Assembly: GCA_949825065.1 (NCBI GenBank) | Contig: OX463859.1 | Location: 21,841,847 to 21,905,846, forward strand | DNA length: 64,000 nt | Reading direction: 5' to 3' | From: Odontocerum albicorne | Lineage: Eukaryota; Arthropoda; Insecta; Trichoptera; Odontoceridae | Shown: positions 35,287-46,629 of the stretch, one piece after another | How positions within the stretch are numbered: position 1 is the first letter of the stretch | How the letters are laid out: every line of letters starts with the position of its first letter | Position numbers and translations under genes: made by a program | The notes under the pieces: generated by a model | What the model was told of the DNA's origin: nothing | Seen by the model: only the letters and a program-made list of their open reading frames with translations | Database searches by the model: none

Positions 35287-35697
35287 ATGAGAATTCAAAA
35301 CGACAATATTGTGTTTTCATTAAATACCAGTACATTATCTACAATGAGTGAAAATTACAACGACTTATTTAATAGTTTTAGTAATCGATTATTTTTTAAT
35401 AATTTTTTTACACAATATAAAGTACATAGTAAAAACAAATTGTATTTACTTATTTTAAATGTTTTTCGGAGTTGTTGCAATGCTGAGTTGGCTAAAATAA
35501 TGGCCCACGTTTCAAAAAAGTTCCTAAGCCTCTGGGAGATTAAAAAAAATATTGCCGAATATAGAAAGTACGCAAGAATGACCCACATTCACATTCGCGA
35601 CCAAATTAACACGTGTTTGGTAAGCATAGCGACTCACTTTCACAACCGTAACGTAAACACGTTTGCGGAAACCATTTTAAGAACCGTGAGCGAATGA
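35287..35697 (+). CDS. Unrecognised protein of 136 residues (or 117 from a second ATG)
   Basis: The frame runs without stop to TGA at 35695 and is longer than other non-repeat frames here. A second in-frame ATG at 35344 (context acaATGAGTGAA) gives MSENYNDLFNSF... of about 117 residues and is my preferred start. The product looks soluble and helical, with a hydrophobic stretch (NKLYLLILNVF) but no signal peptide or clear membrane segment. It has a balanced mix of K, R, H and E with histidines near the end (MTHIHIRDQ, THFHNRN). It matches none of the repeat families in the window. A 19-nt imperfect inverted repeat overlaps and follows its 3' end. It could be a small host gene, a domesticated or viral relic, or chance. 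Confidence 0.35.
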   Translation: MRIQNDNIVFSLNTSTLSTMSENYNDLFNSFSNRLFFNNFFTQYKVHSKNKLYLLILNVFRSCCNAELAKIMAHVSKKFLSLWEIKKNIAEYRKYARMTHIHIRDQINTCLVSIATHFHNRNVNTFAETILRTVSE

Positions 35698-35699
35698 CA

Positions 35700-36185
35700 C
35701 GCGTTTCCTGAGTCAAATAACATACATGTTTACATTACGGTCACGAAGCGGATGACTGCGGTGGGTACTTCTTGCATACTTTCTCGTATTTTTTAAATCA
35801 CCTTGAGAATGAAGGTTGCAACGTTTTTGAAACGTCTGTAATCATTTAGGCCAGTTCAACAAGGCGACAATTTAAAAAAAACAGCTGTTAAAAATTTCGA
35901 ACAAATCTCAAATTGTATTTATCTACAATGTTTATATTATTGTGGGATTGCCGCTTGGCGCTTCAGGGTCTATCACATTGGGTGAGTTATAAGATAAAAT
36001 ATAAAAAGTTTCTTTAATTCTACCTTCTCAATAATTCATCAATTTTCGCATCAATCTTGATATATTTAAAAAAGAAAGAATGATATCACTCTTCTGATGA
36101 AAGATCCTTCTATATTCCAATTTCTTCTGTCTTTTAAGAGAATAAGAGCAAATTTTTTATTGATTCATACATAAATACCAACACG
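35700..36185. other. No gene recognised
   Basis: Contains the right arm of the imperfect inverted repeat (acatgtttacattacggtc at 35724); otherwise nothing recognised. Confidence 0.4.
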
Positions 36186-36189
36186 TCGT

Positions 36190-36480
36190 CTCCTTTTCAA
36201 TTAAGAAAGAGAGTGCCAGACTTCCCTATCGCTACACACATATTTCGCCTCTTCCCTTCCTTTGCCGTGGTAATACATGGAACTTCTGTGTAGATGGTAG
36301 TTAGTTCGTTCAACTCCTACGGTATCTTGATTTTTTACATTTTCTTCATTCAAAATATAATTCACTTAATCCAATAAGACTTTCCTTGGTATATCTCTAC
36401 TACACCGTTTACTTTATATTTGTTTTATTAGTTTTTCTTTTATTCATTATTTTTCATCCCCTAACCATCAGGGAGTGTTA
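36190..36480 (-). mobile_element. LINE family B fragment, minus strand
   Basis: The order atgga...gtagatggtagttagtt, then tcacttaatccaataagact, ttccttggtatatctctact and tttgttttattagtttttct parallels the minus-strand copy at 43320-43510 (cttgatcttaccat, ttccttgatcttcctctatc, atttgttttgttggttttt). Confidence 0.55.
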
Positions 36481-36789
36481 TTTTTCATCTTAATTAGTAC
36501 ACGAGATTAAAGTTTATATTTACCACTGATCACATTATTCCGTATTCTGTAATTAATTGTTTTTTTATTAGTGGCATTCTTTGTAGTTTTGTTTTTATAG
36601 AGCTTCTCATTGTAATGTTTTTTTCTCAAAGTAGTTTTGAGAAATCTCTGGAACTTTAAGAGTGAATAAAATGCATTTAATGATGTGACATTGAAACAAA
36701 CGCGCCCCTTGTAGTGAAATTTATTCGCTTAATGGAGACAGAAAAATGAATTTATTGAAATGTAAAATATAAGAAATAATACATATACA

Positions 36790-36900
36790 CTTTCACGCTC
36801 TTAACCTATCCGGATAGGCAGAGAGGCTTAAACTTCAAACTCTTCAATCATAACAAAGTTTATTCGCCTCCTCCACATAAAAACATCTTATAGCAGTTAC
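36790..36900 (-). mobile_element. LINE family B 3'-terminal fragment, minus strand
   Basis: ctatccggataggcagagag then ttaaacttcaaactcttcaa is similar to the minus-strand 3' ends at 63690 (ccttgcgagataggcaaaga) and 60675 (cctgcttgggtaagcaaata). Confidence 0.45.
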
Positions 36901-37277
36901 TCACAGTGCATTGTGTTTATCTTATTCATTACCTAAAATTATTTTTAATTTAATAATAAATTAAAATAAAACTCAAAAAATTTCTTTTCAAAATTTACAA
37001 TGTCTAAGAAAATTGTAATTTTAAATTACAAAGTAAATTTATTACAACTTAAATGGATGTAAATTATGAAAACTAATTTTAAAACACGTTTATGTTAAAA
37101 AACATCTTCTTTCTGTTTATTTTCAATGCAACATCACTCATGCAGATCCCTTGCAACTAGAATAAAAATTGGGTGTACGCAGTCAAGTCCAAAATTTTCC
37201 TTCCTGAATACGTTAAAGCATGTATGGATATATATCAAACTGATCACGTCCATGGCATGCTCAGGCAATATTCAACG

Positions 37278-37475
37278 ATCTCCGTAACCTAGTTGGTAAG
37301 ACACATGTCTTCTGACCCGAAGGCTGCGAATTCGATTCTTACTGAAACATTTAAAAATAAAAGGTTTTCTATCTTGTTTTCACTTAAAGCCTCATAAACA
37401 TCTTTCTGGTTGATTGGATGAAATGCTATTATCCTAAAAGGTTGTATTGTGAACAAATAAAGTGTTATATATGAT
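37278..37475 (+). repeat. tRNA-derived SINE
   Basis: Head tctccgtaacctagttggta, B-box-like gctgcgaattcgattcttac, body gttttcacttaaagcctcat and ctttctggttgattggatga, tail aaaaggttgtattgtgaac. Confidence 0.75.
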
Positions 37476-37479
37476 TCTT

Positions 37480-38470
37480 AACGGTGCTTTATAAAGTAGT
37501 CATTTGAATTGAATTATAGATACATCTATCCTCAGTACTATGGCAACTAGAGCCGATAGAAGACGTGTTGTTTCGTTATATTCTAGAATGTTATGATTTG
37601 CATGTCAAGTTTCCTTTAAAATTAGTAATAAACCCAGTAGAAATTAAACGACGTTTAGATGCTGTGTACGAAAAATCTTCTTCATCAATTCTACAGTAAA
37701 AGATTGGACTCAATAGTTTCGCTTACGCAGATAACCTATTCAACGTGACTCTCATCGAGGCAAACCAGTAGATGTACTTACTTAAAGACTTAAGAATATT
37801 TTTGCAGTGGTATTATAAAATCAATTCATCCATCTAAAAAAATGCATAGAACGTTTCATTGTATCACCTTTTTATATTCTTCAGCTGGACACTTTTGGGA
37901 CTTACTACGAATATTTGCAAAAAGGAACCAACACACACATAACATTTTATTTGGCTTATATAAATTATTGAATAAGCATATCAAAAAATGTCGTAGCAGT
38001 AAAATGTGTATTCAATAGATAAATTTCGTCCTAATAATGTTCTATATGAGAACATACAAAGCGGCGCGATGTTTTCTGAAATACGTTACAGAATACGGAA
38101 AATATGTGTTAGGTAAAATAAAAGTAATCCAAAAATCAAATCTGAAACTTATGCCGGTATTGAAACAAATTTTAACTTGGGTTAGTCAGTGAGTTTTTTG
38201 ATGACGCACTTTATATTCCCATTATAATCCTTTTTGAGGGAGATATTTTATTTTCAGTCTATTCTCTTTTTTAATGGAGACAAAATGGGGCAATAAAATG
38301 ATAAAATATTGTTTGTTTTGAGTACAGTTTAACGAGCTTATCATTTAAATAAACTTTACTATTGAACCAATCATATTTTAAAATATTGAAATCAAATAAA
38401 TTGAAAATAATCATCATTATATTTGAATTGGAAAACGTAAAAAAAAGGTTAAATAAATAATGTTTTATTT
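37480..38470. other. No gene recognised
   Basis: AT-rich; no repeat partner or convincing frame. Confidence 0.4.
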
Positions 38471-38471
38471 T

Positions 38472-38579
38472 GAATGATACACCTATAATATAGCACTTAT
38501 GTTGTGGGGTGGGCATGGGCCTGGTGAATGATACACCTATAATATAGCACTTATGTTGTGGGTTGGGCATGTGCCTGGT
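38472..38579. repeat. 54-bp tandem duplication
   Basis: Two units beginning gaatgatacacctataatat at 38472 and 38526, ending gggcatgggcctggt or gggcatgtgcctggt. They differ at two positions. Confidence 0.92.
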
Positions 38580-38599
38580 GAGCATTTGGCAATGTCTTC

Positions 38600-39245
38600 T
38601 GAGAAATTAAATGTATTTCATAAGCTTTTTAAATCATCATCATCCCCCCGCCATGTCCCTATTGGATCAGTCAAAGACAACTGATTTCCACTTCATTGTA
38701 TCTTGGGACATAAATTTCGCCTTTGTTACGTGTATACACCCCGTCATGCGAAATCTCCCATTAAAAAGGCTTTCACTATTTTCTTTTTCAGAATTTGAGT
38801 CATGCTACATTTTTCTAGATCTTCCCAAACTTTCATGCTTTTTCATTTCTTATTTTTGTAGATTATTCTTTCTACGTGCCCGAACCATTTCAATTCTCTT
38901 TTCTTCATTTTAAGTGCTATATTTTCTTTCAATCCGCTTTATTTTATAATATCTTAATTCTTTCTTCTGGCAAACGTTGTTTTTCAGTTATTCTACACAA
39001 CGGTTTCATTTCTACAGTAATTATTTTACTTTCAAATGTTTTTTGTTTGAATATTCCAATATTGAAACCAAGATCCTATTATGAGCAGCCTGTTTCGCTT
39101 GTCTTTAAATGTTCTGTTAGGTAAACGCATTCTATGTCCAACCATTTACTTTTTGTCTGACGCTACTTTTATTTCTTTAATCACACTTCGCGTAGCCATT
39201 CGCTAAAAGCATATTTCTAAGATATTAAATCTCTTCGACTCTCTG
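38600..39245 (-). mobile_element. LINE family B remnant, minus strand
   Basis: The + strand shows the inverse of the family C-terminus: cccgtcatgcgaaatctccc, then ttctacgtgcccgaaccatt (inverse of the 'WFGHVER' codons) and the following tttcaattctctttt. Same order as at 43530-43580 and 60920-60960. Frames are broken. Confidence 0.6.
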
Positions 39246-39259
39246 TAATATATATATTT

Positions 39260-39620
39260 TTAAAAATAACAGGTGCGACCAAAGTCATATGTATCCTTAT
39301 AACTCCGAATGTGTGGTGAATTAAATGATCTACAACACTTTATTTACAGTTCGTCATCATTTGGTTAGATGTCGGCAGTTTTCTTAGCAAATATCTTTCT
39401 CTTAACACATTCGGATTTGTGGAAGTACCTTATCTAATGACCAGAGCTCCCACTCCCCCTTTCTATCCTAATACTTAACTTTTATTTATAAATATTTATT
39501 TTGTTTTATTTATAATTATTTAATGATAGTGGGTTCGAATCCCGGGTCAGAGTGCCCTTAAGGAGAGTCTGCTCTTTAAACGGCGCTATATAAAGTGTAA
39601 TTGTATTATAAGTATTATTT
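39260..39620. repeat. Family E copy followed by a SINE-like tail
   Basis: aggtgcgaccaaagtcatat through ggcagttttcttagcaaata and cttaacacattcggatttgt corresponds to family E (7085-7340). From 39530 ggttcgaatcccgggtcaga and gcccttaaggagagtctgct match the tail family at 12905. Confidence 0.55.
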
Positions 39621-39984
39621 AATATTAGACTAAAATGTGATCTGCGAATGAAACACAAATTGAAACACAATAAGAATTATTAAAAGCATATTTTATTAAA
39701 AAAAACATGTAACGTAAGTAGATAAAACTAACTTTTAATAACGCTACATTGATCCGCTGTGAATTCAGAGCTGATATTAAAATACCAGTCTACCCTTTGG
39801 GATCACATCTATTTTCTCCTTTTTCTCTTTCAAGATATAAAATTTACATCAAGCCCTGAGGGATACGGAATGTATACATTTAAATGTAAGCGAATCATGT
39901 ATTATTTATTTAAATTGGGATAGAAAACTTATTTTATCAATATTTTATTTCTTTAGGGATCGAGTATTTCATGTAGGCGTTACT

Positions 39985-40665
39985 TCTTGTTGTTTGAAGG
40001 ATATATTTTCAATATCAATGAAAATATTAAAAAGTTAACTTTACCTCAATTCTGAATGGTAGATATTTTACACCTTCCTGATTAGGTTGATAAGGCGCCT
40101 GTTGTTTGAAGGATACATTTTCAATGTCGATAAAAATATTATAGTAAAAAAGAAACCAAATCAAATCCCGATTCTTGAATGGTAGATATTTTACATTTCC
40201 GTGACCTAGCTGATGAGCCATTTGTTGTTTGAAAAATATGCCAATGAATATATTAAAAAAATAAGCGAAATTCCGATTGTTGAATGATAAATATTTTACA
40301 CCATCCTGACTTATGTAGTTGATAAGACGGCTGTTGTTTGAAGGATATATCAAGAAAGATAGTAAAAAATAAACTTCATGTGTATTCCCATTATTGATTG
40401 GTAGATATTTTACCCCTCCGTGACATAGATAACAATACACACGTTGTTTGAAGGATACATTAATGAACATAGTTGAAAATAAATTATATCCCGATTATTA
40501 ATTGGTATATATTTTACACCTCCGTGACATTGTCGATAAGATGCCTGTTGTTTGAAGTATACATCAATAAACACAGTAAAAGTAAAAATCTATTGTTTGA
40601 AGCATGTATATACAAATGAACACAAAAATATATTATATCCCAATTCTTGAATGGTAATTTTTTTC
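39985..40665 (+). repeat. Tandem array of SINE-head-derived units, irregular (about 105-125 bp)
   Basis: The pair 'ggtagatattttac' and 'ttgtttgaaggatac' recurs about six times (about 40058, 40182, 40287, 40401, 40503 and 40650). Units include tccgtgacctagctgatgag-type SINE head sequence. The array stops at an intact head at 40670. Confidence 0.75.
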
Positions 40666-40669
40666 CACC

Positions 40670-40870
40670 TCAGTGACGGAGTTTACAAGACAACTGTCTT
40701 CCGAGGAGGGGTATACGAGTTCGATTTTCGTTGGTACCCATATTTTAAGTGTAAAATAACTAAAACTAAATCATTTTTAACATCTATTTGATTGTTTGGA
40801 AAATATTGCTACATGGAAATTAACCCACCAAGTTCTACTGGGTCCAACTAAAGTGTTATATATGCAATTG
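40670..40870 (+). repeat. tRNA-derived SINE at the end of the array
   Basis: Head cctcagtgacggagtttaca, B box acgagttcgattttcgttgg, body tttgattgtttggaaaatat and tail caccaagttctactgggtc. Confidence 0.7.
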
Positions 40871-40949
40871 TTATAAATTGAATGCAGTCCAGATCGAATT
40901 TTTAGTGTCTTAATTTCTCAGTGCCTGTCCGGACACATTCTCTTCTAGT

Positions 40950-41015
40950 TTGAACTTCCCTGATGAAGAAGTAAAAACCTTGAAACCGGTAGGGTCATAC
41001 CATTATCTAAAGAGA
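40950..41015 (+). repeat. Dispersed repeat G, copy 1 (hammerhead-like core)
   Basis: ccctgatgaagaagtaaaaa, then ccttgaaaccggtagggtca and taccattatctaaag. Shared with 41257-41330 and 52146-52230. Confidence 0.75.
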
Positions 41016-41249
41016 AAAAGTCAGTATGTATTTGCCAGAGGTTCATCCCAAACACAGACTTAAATATTTCTAGAGCCTCTAATCTGTCCAAGTCAGTGCA
41101 TTGGGAAGCTACTGGCAAATACTTACATTCCCAAGATCTCACCACTGCTTGCCGAAGTTATCTCCTACTTTCCTCTACCAATAATCCTCACCCGAAGTTT
41201 TACCTTTAGAAACGTGTATTTTGGTACCAGTTCAACATAATTCAGTCTG

Positions 41250-41405
41250 ATTTGTGTTCCTCTGACGAGGAGGTGAAAACTTTGAAATCGATAGGGTTGT
41301 ACCGTTATATCAAGTGGAATAAACAGCGTTTGACTAAATAAATTACAATATTTATAAACATCCACTGTTTTGATTCCTTATCTATAAATAACATTTATTT
41401 TACTA
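41250..41405 (+). repeat. Dispersed repeat G, copy 2 (hammerhead-like core)
   Basis: cctctgacgaggaggtgaaa, then ctttgaaatcgatagggttg and taccgttatatcaagtggaa; homology with 52146-52300 continues through taaacagcgtttgac and catccactgttttgattcct. Confidence 0.8.
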
Positions 41406-41949
41406 AAATACTTGTCTGATATGATAAAGTTAACGCTGTGACGATGTATACCTCCAGTCAACGAAGTTTTTGAAATAAATTATTCAACCAATCGTACCCC
41501 TACGTAATATCAGATAGGCTGTGAATAATAAAAGGATCCTTGGGTTACCAGCAGAAAGGATCTCTAAGTACGAGTACCTGGGTGGGAAGGCTTACATTAT
41601 ACCATAATGTGTTAGTAGGATTCACTTTACCATATAAATAAACGGATTTAAGTTGAAGTGGTAATCTATTAATTTGGGTAAGGTAATATATTACATTAAT
41701 ATGATATATCATTTTGTTAGGTAATAAAAAAATAATAAGATCGATAGATGAAGTTTAAGTATTCTACAATAAAACAAAAATATCAAGAACGTTCAATCTT
41801 TAAAGATCACATATTAAGTTTGAGGATAAGTGACTCAAAAACAAAACATTTGTTAGTACTGCTCAATCGTAGGAGAAACACTGCAAATCTACAAATAAGA
41901 CTTCAGAGATTTGAACATTTCGTTTACCTTAACTATCATCCTGTCGTGT

Positions 41950-42345
41950 AGGTCATGACTAAGTATCGTGACTCCCATGATAACCTCTGACGACTCCTAT
42001 CCATCCATCCCGGCACTCTTCTGGCAGTCCAGTCCAGTTGCGTATCTCATTCAGCCAGTTCATTACATTGGAATTCATCCTCTAGTGTGTCGTCCTTCCA
42101 CACCTGCAGTAACTACAAATCTCCTCAAACTGTCCCCATGGTCACGAGCAATGTTTCCAAAGAATTGAAAGACTTGTCAAAGGTATATTGTCGGAAATTC
42201 ACAGTTCTTCCATGTTGTCCGTGGAATTCGTAATATCTCTCCAGCACAACATTACAAATGCATCTATTCTACGTTTCTCGGTTGCTTTCAGAGTCTAAGT
42301 CTCAACATGGTGTCGTTTACCTTAGATATCTAGTAAATAACACAA
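41950..42345 (-). mobile_element. LINE family A remnant, minus strand
   Basis: Minus-strand frames read FFGNIARDHGDSLRRFVVTA, then GVEGRHTRG and IRNWTGLPEECRDGW, the 'FGH.AR....L...V..G.VEGRR.RGR...RW.D.IR..TG' signature of RTE-like LINE tails. Frame changes and stops occur throughout. Confidence 0.75.
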
Positions 42346-42349
42346 ACGA

Positions 42350-43285
42350 TGTCAGAGATGAAATAAAGCAAATAATAAAAGGAGCTAATAAATACTACTT
42401 TGATCTATAAATTCAGCTCAATTTACGATTGCACACACATTGCATCAAGATTCTGATATAAAAGACATTGATTATACCTTATAATGATGTTGGTGGTAAT
42501 CATTATTACGATAAAACAATATTCCTATTGAATTTTATTCCTATTATTCACTTCATTCTACCCCGATACACACCTTTCATTTCTGCCACGTTAATCATAT
42601 TCGTCATATATACGAGTATATCCTCTCATAATATAAAGAATTCACTCTTGCACCTTCATACTTTGATTCATTTGGTCACACCAAGTGTTTTTAGGTTTAA
42701 TCAAATTTCTCTTAACATCTTTACTACTCCAATAAATATTTTTTTTTACTTTTTCTTCTTCACTCTACGTGACTATACCAAATAAATGCTCTCTCCTTTA
42801 TATTAAGCAGAATAATCAAGAATGTATTGATTTAAGTATGTACTCTCGCTATCCCATACGATCTGCTTTGTTCAGCGTATTTACGTTTCGAAATAACATT
42901 AACTTTCGAGTACAATGCGGTAGCTGACTCGGATGTGAACATTTTAAGTTCAACTCTGACAAAGTTTAGGAGGATCGTGGCTGAATTACGAAAGAATGAT
43001 TCATTTCCAAATTAATTTCCTCCATATACTCGTACATAATGAAAAACTTTTTCATTGAATTTTTGACACAATTGAACAACGCAGATGAACATTGGTGATT
43101 AGTATTCTGATCATTGCGATTAAATAGAAATTATATATTTTGTTTAAAATTATGAATTAATTTTCTATACGCGTTATTTTGTATAAATTTACAAAATCAC
43201 GGCACCTTCTTTCAGTCCATACTTTTTTCTAATTTGCTCATTATTTATTCTGTCAAACACACATACGAGTACATACATGATACTA
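42350..43285. other. No gene recognised
   Basis: 42540-42780 may contain another decayed LINE B piece on the minus strand (pyrimidine-rich, similar words), but I cannot align it securely. The rest is AT-rich. Confidence 0.35.
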
Positions 43286-43289
43286 TCAG

Positions 43290-43853
43290 GTTATTTCTAT
43301 ACCGGTGCAGGCAGAGCGGACATAACGCAAGACTTTACTTTCTTGACTAACATATTTCGCTCTTCCACATTCATACTACTTACTTTTCATTCTCTCAATA
43401 TATAATTAGCTTGATCTTACCATAATTAACTTGATCTTACCATATTTTCCTTGATCTTCCTCTATCAGGCTTTACAGTCATATTTACAATGTATATTTGT
43501 TTTGTTGGTTTTTGTTTATTCCCTCGTTCCACATGCCGAAACCATTTCAGTGTGCTCTACATGTTATTCAACACATGAGCCTTAAGTTCACGTTAGTCTC
43601 TAATAACATATTTCAGTATTCCGTAATAAATATTATCACCACTTGTATTCTTCTTAGTGCACGTATTTCTACAGCATAAATTTGGTTAATTTCAGTCTAG
43701 GTCCACGTTTCACTCCCGTTCATCAAACATGGAACTAAAATACTGTTGTGAGCTATTTATTATCTAAGCTGATTTTTAAACTCTTCGGTTCGACTTTAAA
43801 TGTTTTAGTGCCTCATTGAATTTTATTTGGTCAAACATTGTTAAATCCAGTTG
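43290..43853 (-). mobile_element. LINE family B fragment, minus strand, copy 1 of a tandem pair
   Basis: In reverse it contains the C-terminal tail, then the inverse of the 'WFGHVER' block (ccgaaaccatttcagtgtgc at 43541) and upstream coding sequence to gaattttatttggtcaaaca. It ends at the same element position as the next copy. Confidence 0.7.
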
Positions 43854-44270
43854 TTCCAACCATTATCTCCTTGGCCTTCCTCTTACACGCTCTTCTCTTA
43901 CATTTGCATTATATATTTGTGTGTTAGTTCATAATTCATTCTTTCTATATACCCAAGCCATTTAAGTTTGCTCTTCTTCATCTTACTCAACACATCAGTC
44001 TTAAGTTCACATTCATCCTTTACTACTTAATTTCGTATCTTGACCATAGTTCCTCCTATCGATTATTCGCATTGCAATAATTTATACGACTCTTTTTAGT
44101 CTTCATCCACGTTCACGTTTTACTCGCATGCATCAAATATGATACCAACAAACTGTTGTGGGTTATCATCTAAGTAGATTTTGATACTGTCCGGTTCGAG
44201 TTTATGTGTTTTAATGCCCCATTGAATTTTATTCTGTCATGCATTGTAAAATAATGATTATAATGAATAA
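43854..44270 (-). mobile_element. LINE family B fragment, minus strand, copy 2 of a tandem pair
   Basis: Minus-strand frames include KRRVRGRPRR-like and SYLMHASKTWTWMKTKKSRI sequence. The copy starts near the RGRPR block (ttggccttcctcttacacgc) and ends gaattttattctgtcatgca, like copy 1. Confidence 0.7.
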
Positions 44271-44274
44271 ATAT

Positions 44275-44725
44275 AATTTAAGTTACGATTTAGAACTGTT
44301 AATTGATAGATAAACCATGAATAAATAAATAACGCTCACTAAACTCAATAAACACCAAACGACGACGATATTTAAGTAAGAATTATTGCGTGGCGGGCTT
44401 TCGTATAGCCTAGCAATCTCATTCTTAATATTTTCCTTTCACAAAATGTCGTTCGAAAAAATGGCTTTGATAAAGATTTACAGTAAAAATCCTCATTCTT
44501 CATAATCTACTTCGGTAATTCTCGAGAAAGATAAGATGAAACGGTAGATTCGCCTTTGCAAAGGGATAATGTATTGTAGATTGCGGTATCTTAACGATTT
44601 AGGTCTAGAAATAGACTCACACAGGGATCATTTTGAAGATTAAGGATAAAGAGAATTTTACCTCAACGGAAAAAATATGAATGATATTTTAAAATCTAAA
44701 AAAAAAACTTATATTTATATTTTCA
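44275..44725. other. No gene recognised
   Basis: AT-rich with short TAAAT words; no element assigned. Confidence 0.4.
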
Positions 44726-44729
44726 CTCT

Positions 44730-45090
44730 GTGTCTATTGCGAGGCAAGCAAAGATAACAGATCTTCAAACTTTTCTATCTAAGCGCAAAACTTTCACGAT
44801 CTCCTCATTGATGCATCTTGTCAATATTCTCACTTTTCACTTTACCATCTTTCAAAATCTGGACTACTTGATACAGCCACGTTTTCCTAATTCAACCTGT
44901 TTCACGTATACCTTGTATTTTTGACTTGTATATTCGCTTAGTTATTATTTCATCATTCATTATCTCCACATGATCAAACTTTTTAAAAACTCCGTTCTTC
45001 ATACTACTTAAAATATCTACTTTATCCATGCATTCATTTCTGATGTATTTAGTTTGCGTTTTTTCGAACATTGATTGATACTCCACAAAT
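44730..45090 (-). mobile_element. LINE family B fragment, minus strand
   Basis: The minus strand at 44892-45086 reads MEYQSMFEKTQTKYIRNECM, then DKVDILSSMKNGVFKKFDHV, then EIMNDEIITKRIYKSKIQG. It aligns with the copy at 23105-23296 (MFEKMRNKDVRNVCKDKMDI ... VEIMNDERMTKQVYKS). Confidence 0.8.
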
Positions 45091-45093
45091 TAT

Positions 45094-45185
45094 CTTGTTT
45101 GAAATCGGTCCACTACACAAAACCAACTTGTTTGAAATCGGTTCACTCCACAAAACCGACTTGTTTGAAATCGGCTTTATAAATA
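45094..45185. repeat. 33-bp tandem repeat, about 2.7 units
   Basis: Units start cttgtttgaaatcggttcac at 45094, 45127 and 45160. They lie at the 5' edge of the LINE fragment at 44730-45090. Confidence 0.9.
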
Positions 45186-45284
45186 AAACTTTTACATTCT
45201 AGCAGAACACAGGGGATTTAATTTTGTAATACATAATAATATATGGTGTAAAATAACTGCACATATAGTTGTCTATAACAAGTA

Positions 45285-46000
45285 TGTTTGTTGTAAGACT
45301 TTGGAATCATTTACCAGCTTATGTTATATAGAAGTGAGCGGAGACACATGACATGCATGGCAACTGATCAAATGTTCACCATCCGTAGATTTAAAACATC
45401 TTTTGCCCAAAAACAATATGCCTATTGAGCTCCCATGACATACAATGGGGTGCCGAATTCAATAAAGGCAAAGGGAGGAAAACAATTTAGGCAGTCGATA
45501 GGAGCGTGGTTGCTATTGCGACAGGAGTTTGAGTACTTGTGCTTGCAAGAGGAATGACTTGTGGAAAAGGTTTTTGTGAGCTCTTGAATATGGTGTTTTT
45601 TTGTGGTTTTATATTTATATTTTTATATATTTCTTTTTTTTTATGATAATGTGCGGTAAATTGTGGGTTGAATGTTTTGGTATGTCTGGAGTGAAGAAGT
45701 GTGAGAAGTTTGATTTCGCGTCATGTATACATATGTAATTGAGTGTCACTATTTGTCAGGTTGATGAGAATGTGCAGCGGGGTTTTATATAATCAAAAAT
45801 CGGAAAGAAGTATCGATTTATTTTGTCACGCAATATGTCTTCAGTGAGATACAGGCAAAAGCCTAGTTTATTGGGGATACGACAAATGAAAGGCCACAAA
45901 CCCAGATCCATTAAAGTTGTGTCCAAATTAAATAACCTGTTGTTTTTTTTCGCAAATTATTTATATTTCTTGTCATGTGTAAAATAAATAAATAAAAAAA
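45285..46000 (+). mobile_element. 3' end of a LINE (copy 2): RT C-terminus and 3'UTR
   Basis: Near 45288 the frame reads MFVVRLWNHLPAYVI and, after stops and a frame change, FTIRRFKTSFAQ ends at a stop near 45428. An 'LWN.LP...V' block followed by an 'FK..L' block is the usual C-terminal end of Jockey/CR1-group polyproteins. The 3'UTR (45620-45995) is shared with 640-1025 and ends in AAAT and TA repeats. Decayed and not functional. Confidence 0.7.
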
Positions 46001-46004
46001 TATA

Positions 46005-46625
46005 TATATAAAACCCGCATTCATTGCCGTACTCCAAAAATACATTTATATCTCCTTTAAGTGACAGTGTGTTTTTCTGATTTCGCACCATCTTTTTTTC
46101 TAGCATCCCGTTTATTCTCATGCCATTGACATAGTTAACTTTGTAATTTAAAAAAAAAAAATTATCAGTGCAAAGGTTTTATTTTAAATAATGTAAATTC
46201 TCCATATTTCACAAAAAAAAACGTTGTTATATCATTGTAAACCTAGTTGAAAGATATTGCTTAGCAACACGTTATTCACCTTGTACATTACGATACATTT
46301 TAAAATAATTTTTTTTTATTTAATGAGGATTTATTTAAAAAAAAACATACTTGTTTGAAAGGGGAAAGAAACATTTTAATATATGATTTTATTTAAGGTT
46401 TTATAAAGATAAAAAGGTTATTTTGCTCTGCTCTCTGAAGACGGTCAATATATAATTGAAAATATGTTGAAAATACCAAATTACCATCGTTCTTCAGAAC
46501 GCATCTGAATTATAAAATAAAGGTATTTACTCAAATCTTAATAAAACATATTTACTTTTAATAAAAGTGTTGTAAGACGCTTGCGAGGGACTTAGCCGAT
46601 GAATTATTTTAACAAGATATAATAT
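46005..46625. other. AT-rich stretch, nothing recognised
   Basis: Between two LINE fragments; no frame or repeat partner found. Confidence 0.4.
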
Positions 46626-46629
46626 TAAC

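Noticed and set aside
40027..40470. 147-residue minus-strand frame with repeated 'GVKYLPF' peptides
   Set aside because: The periodic peptide reflects the SINE-head tandem array; unit lengths vary and no protein family is recognised.
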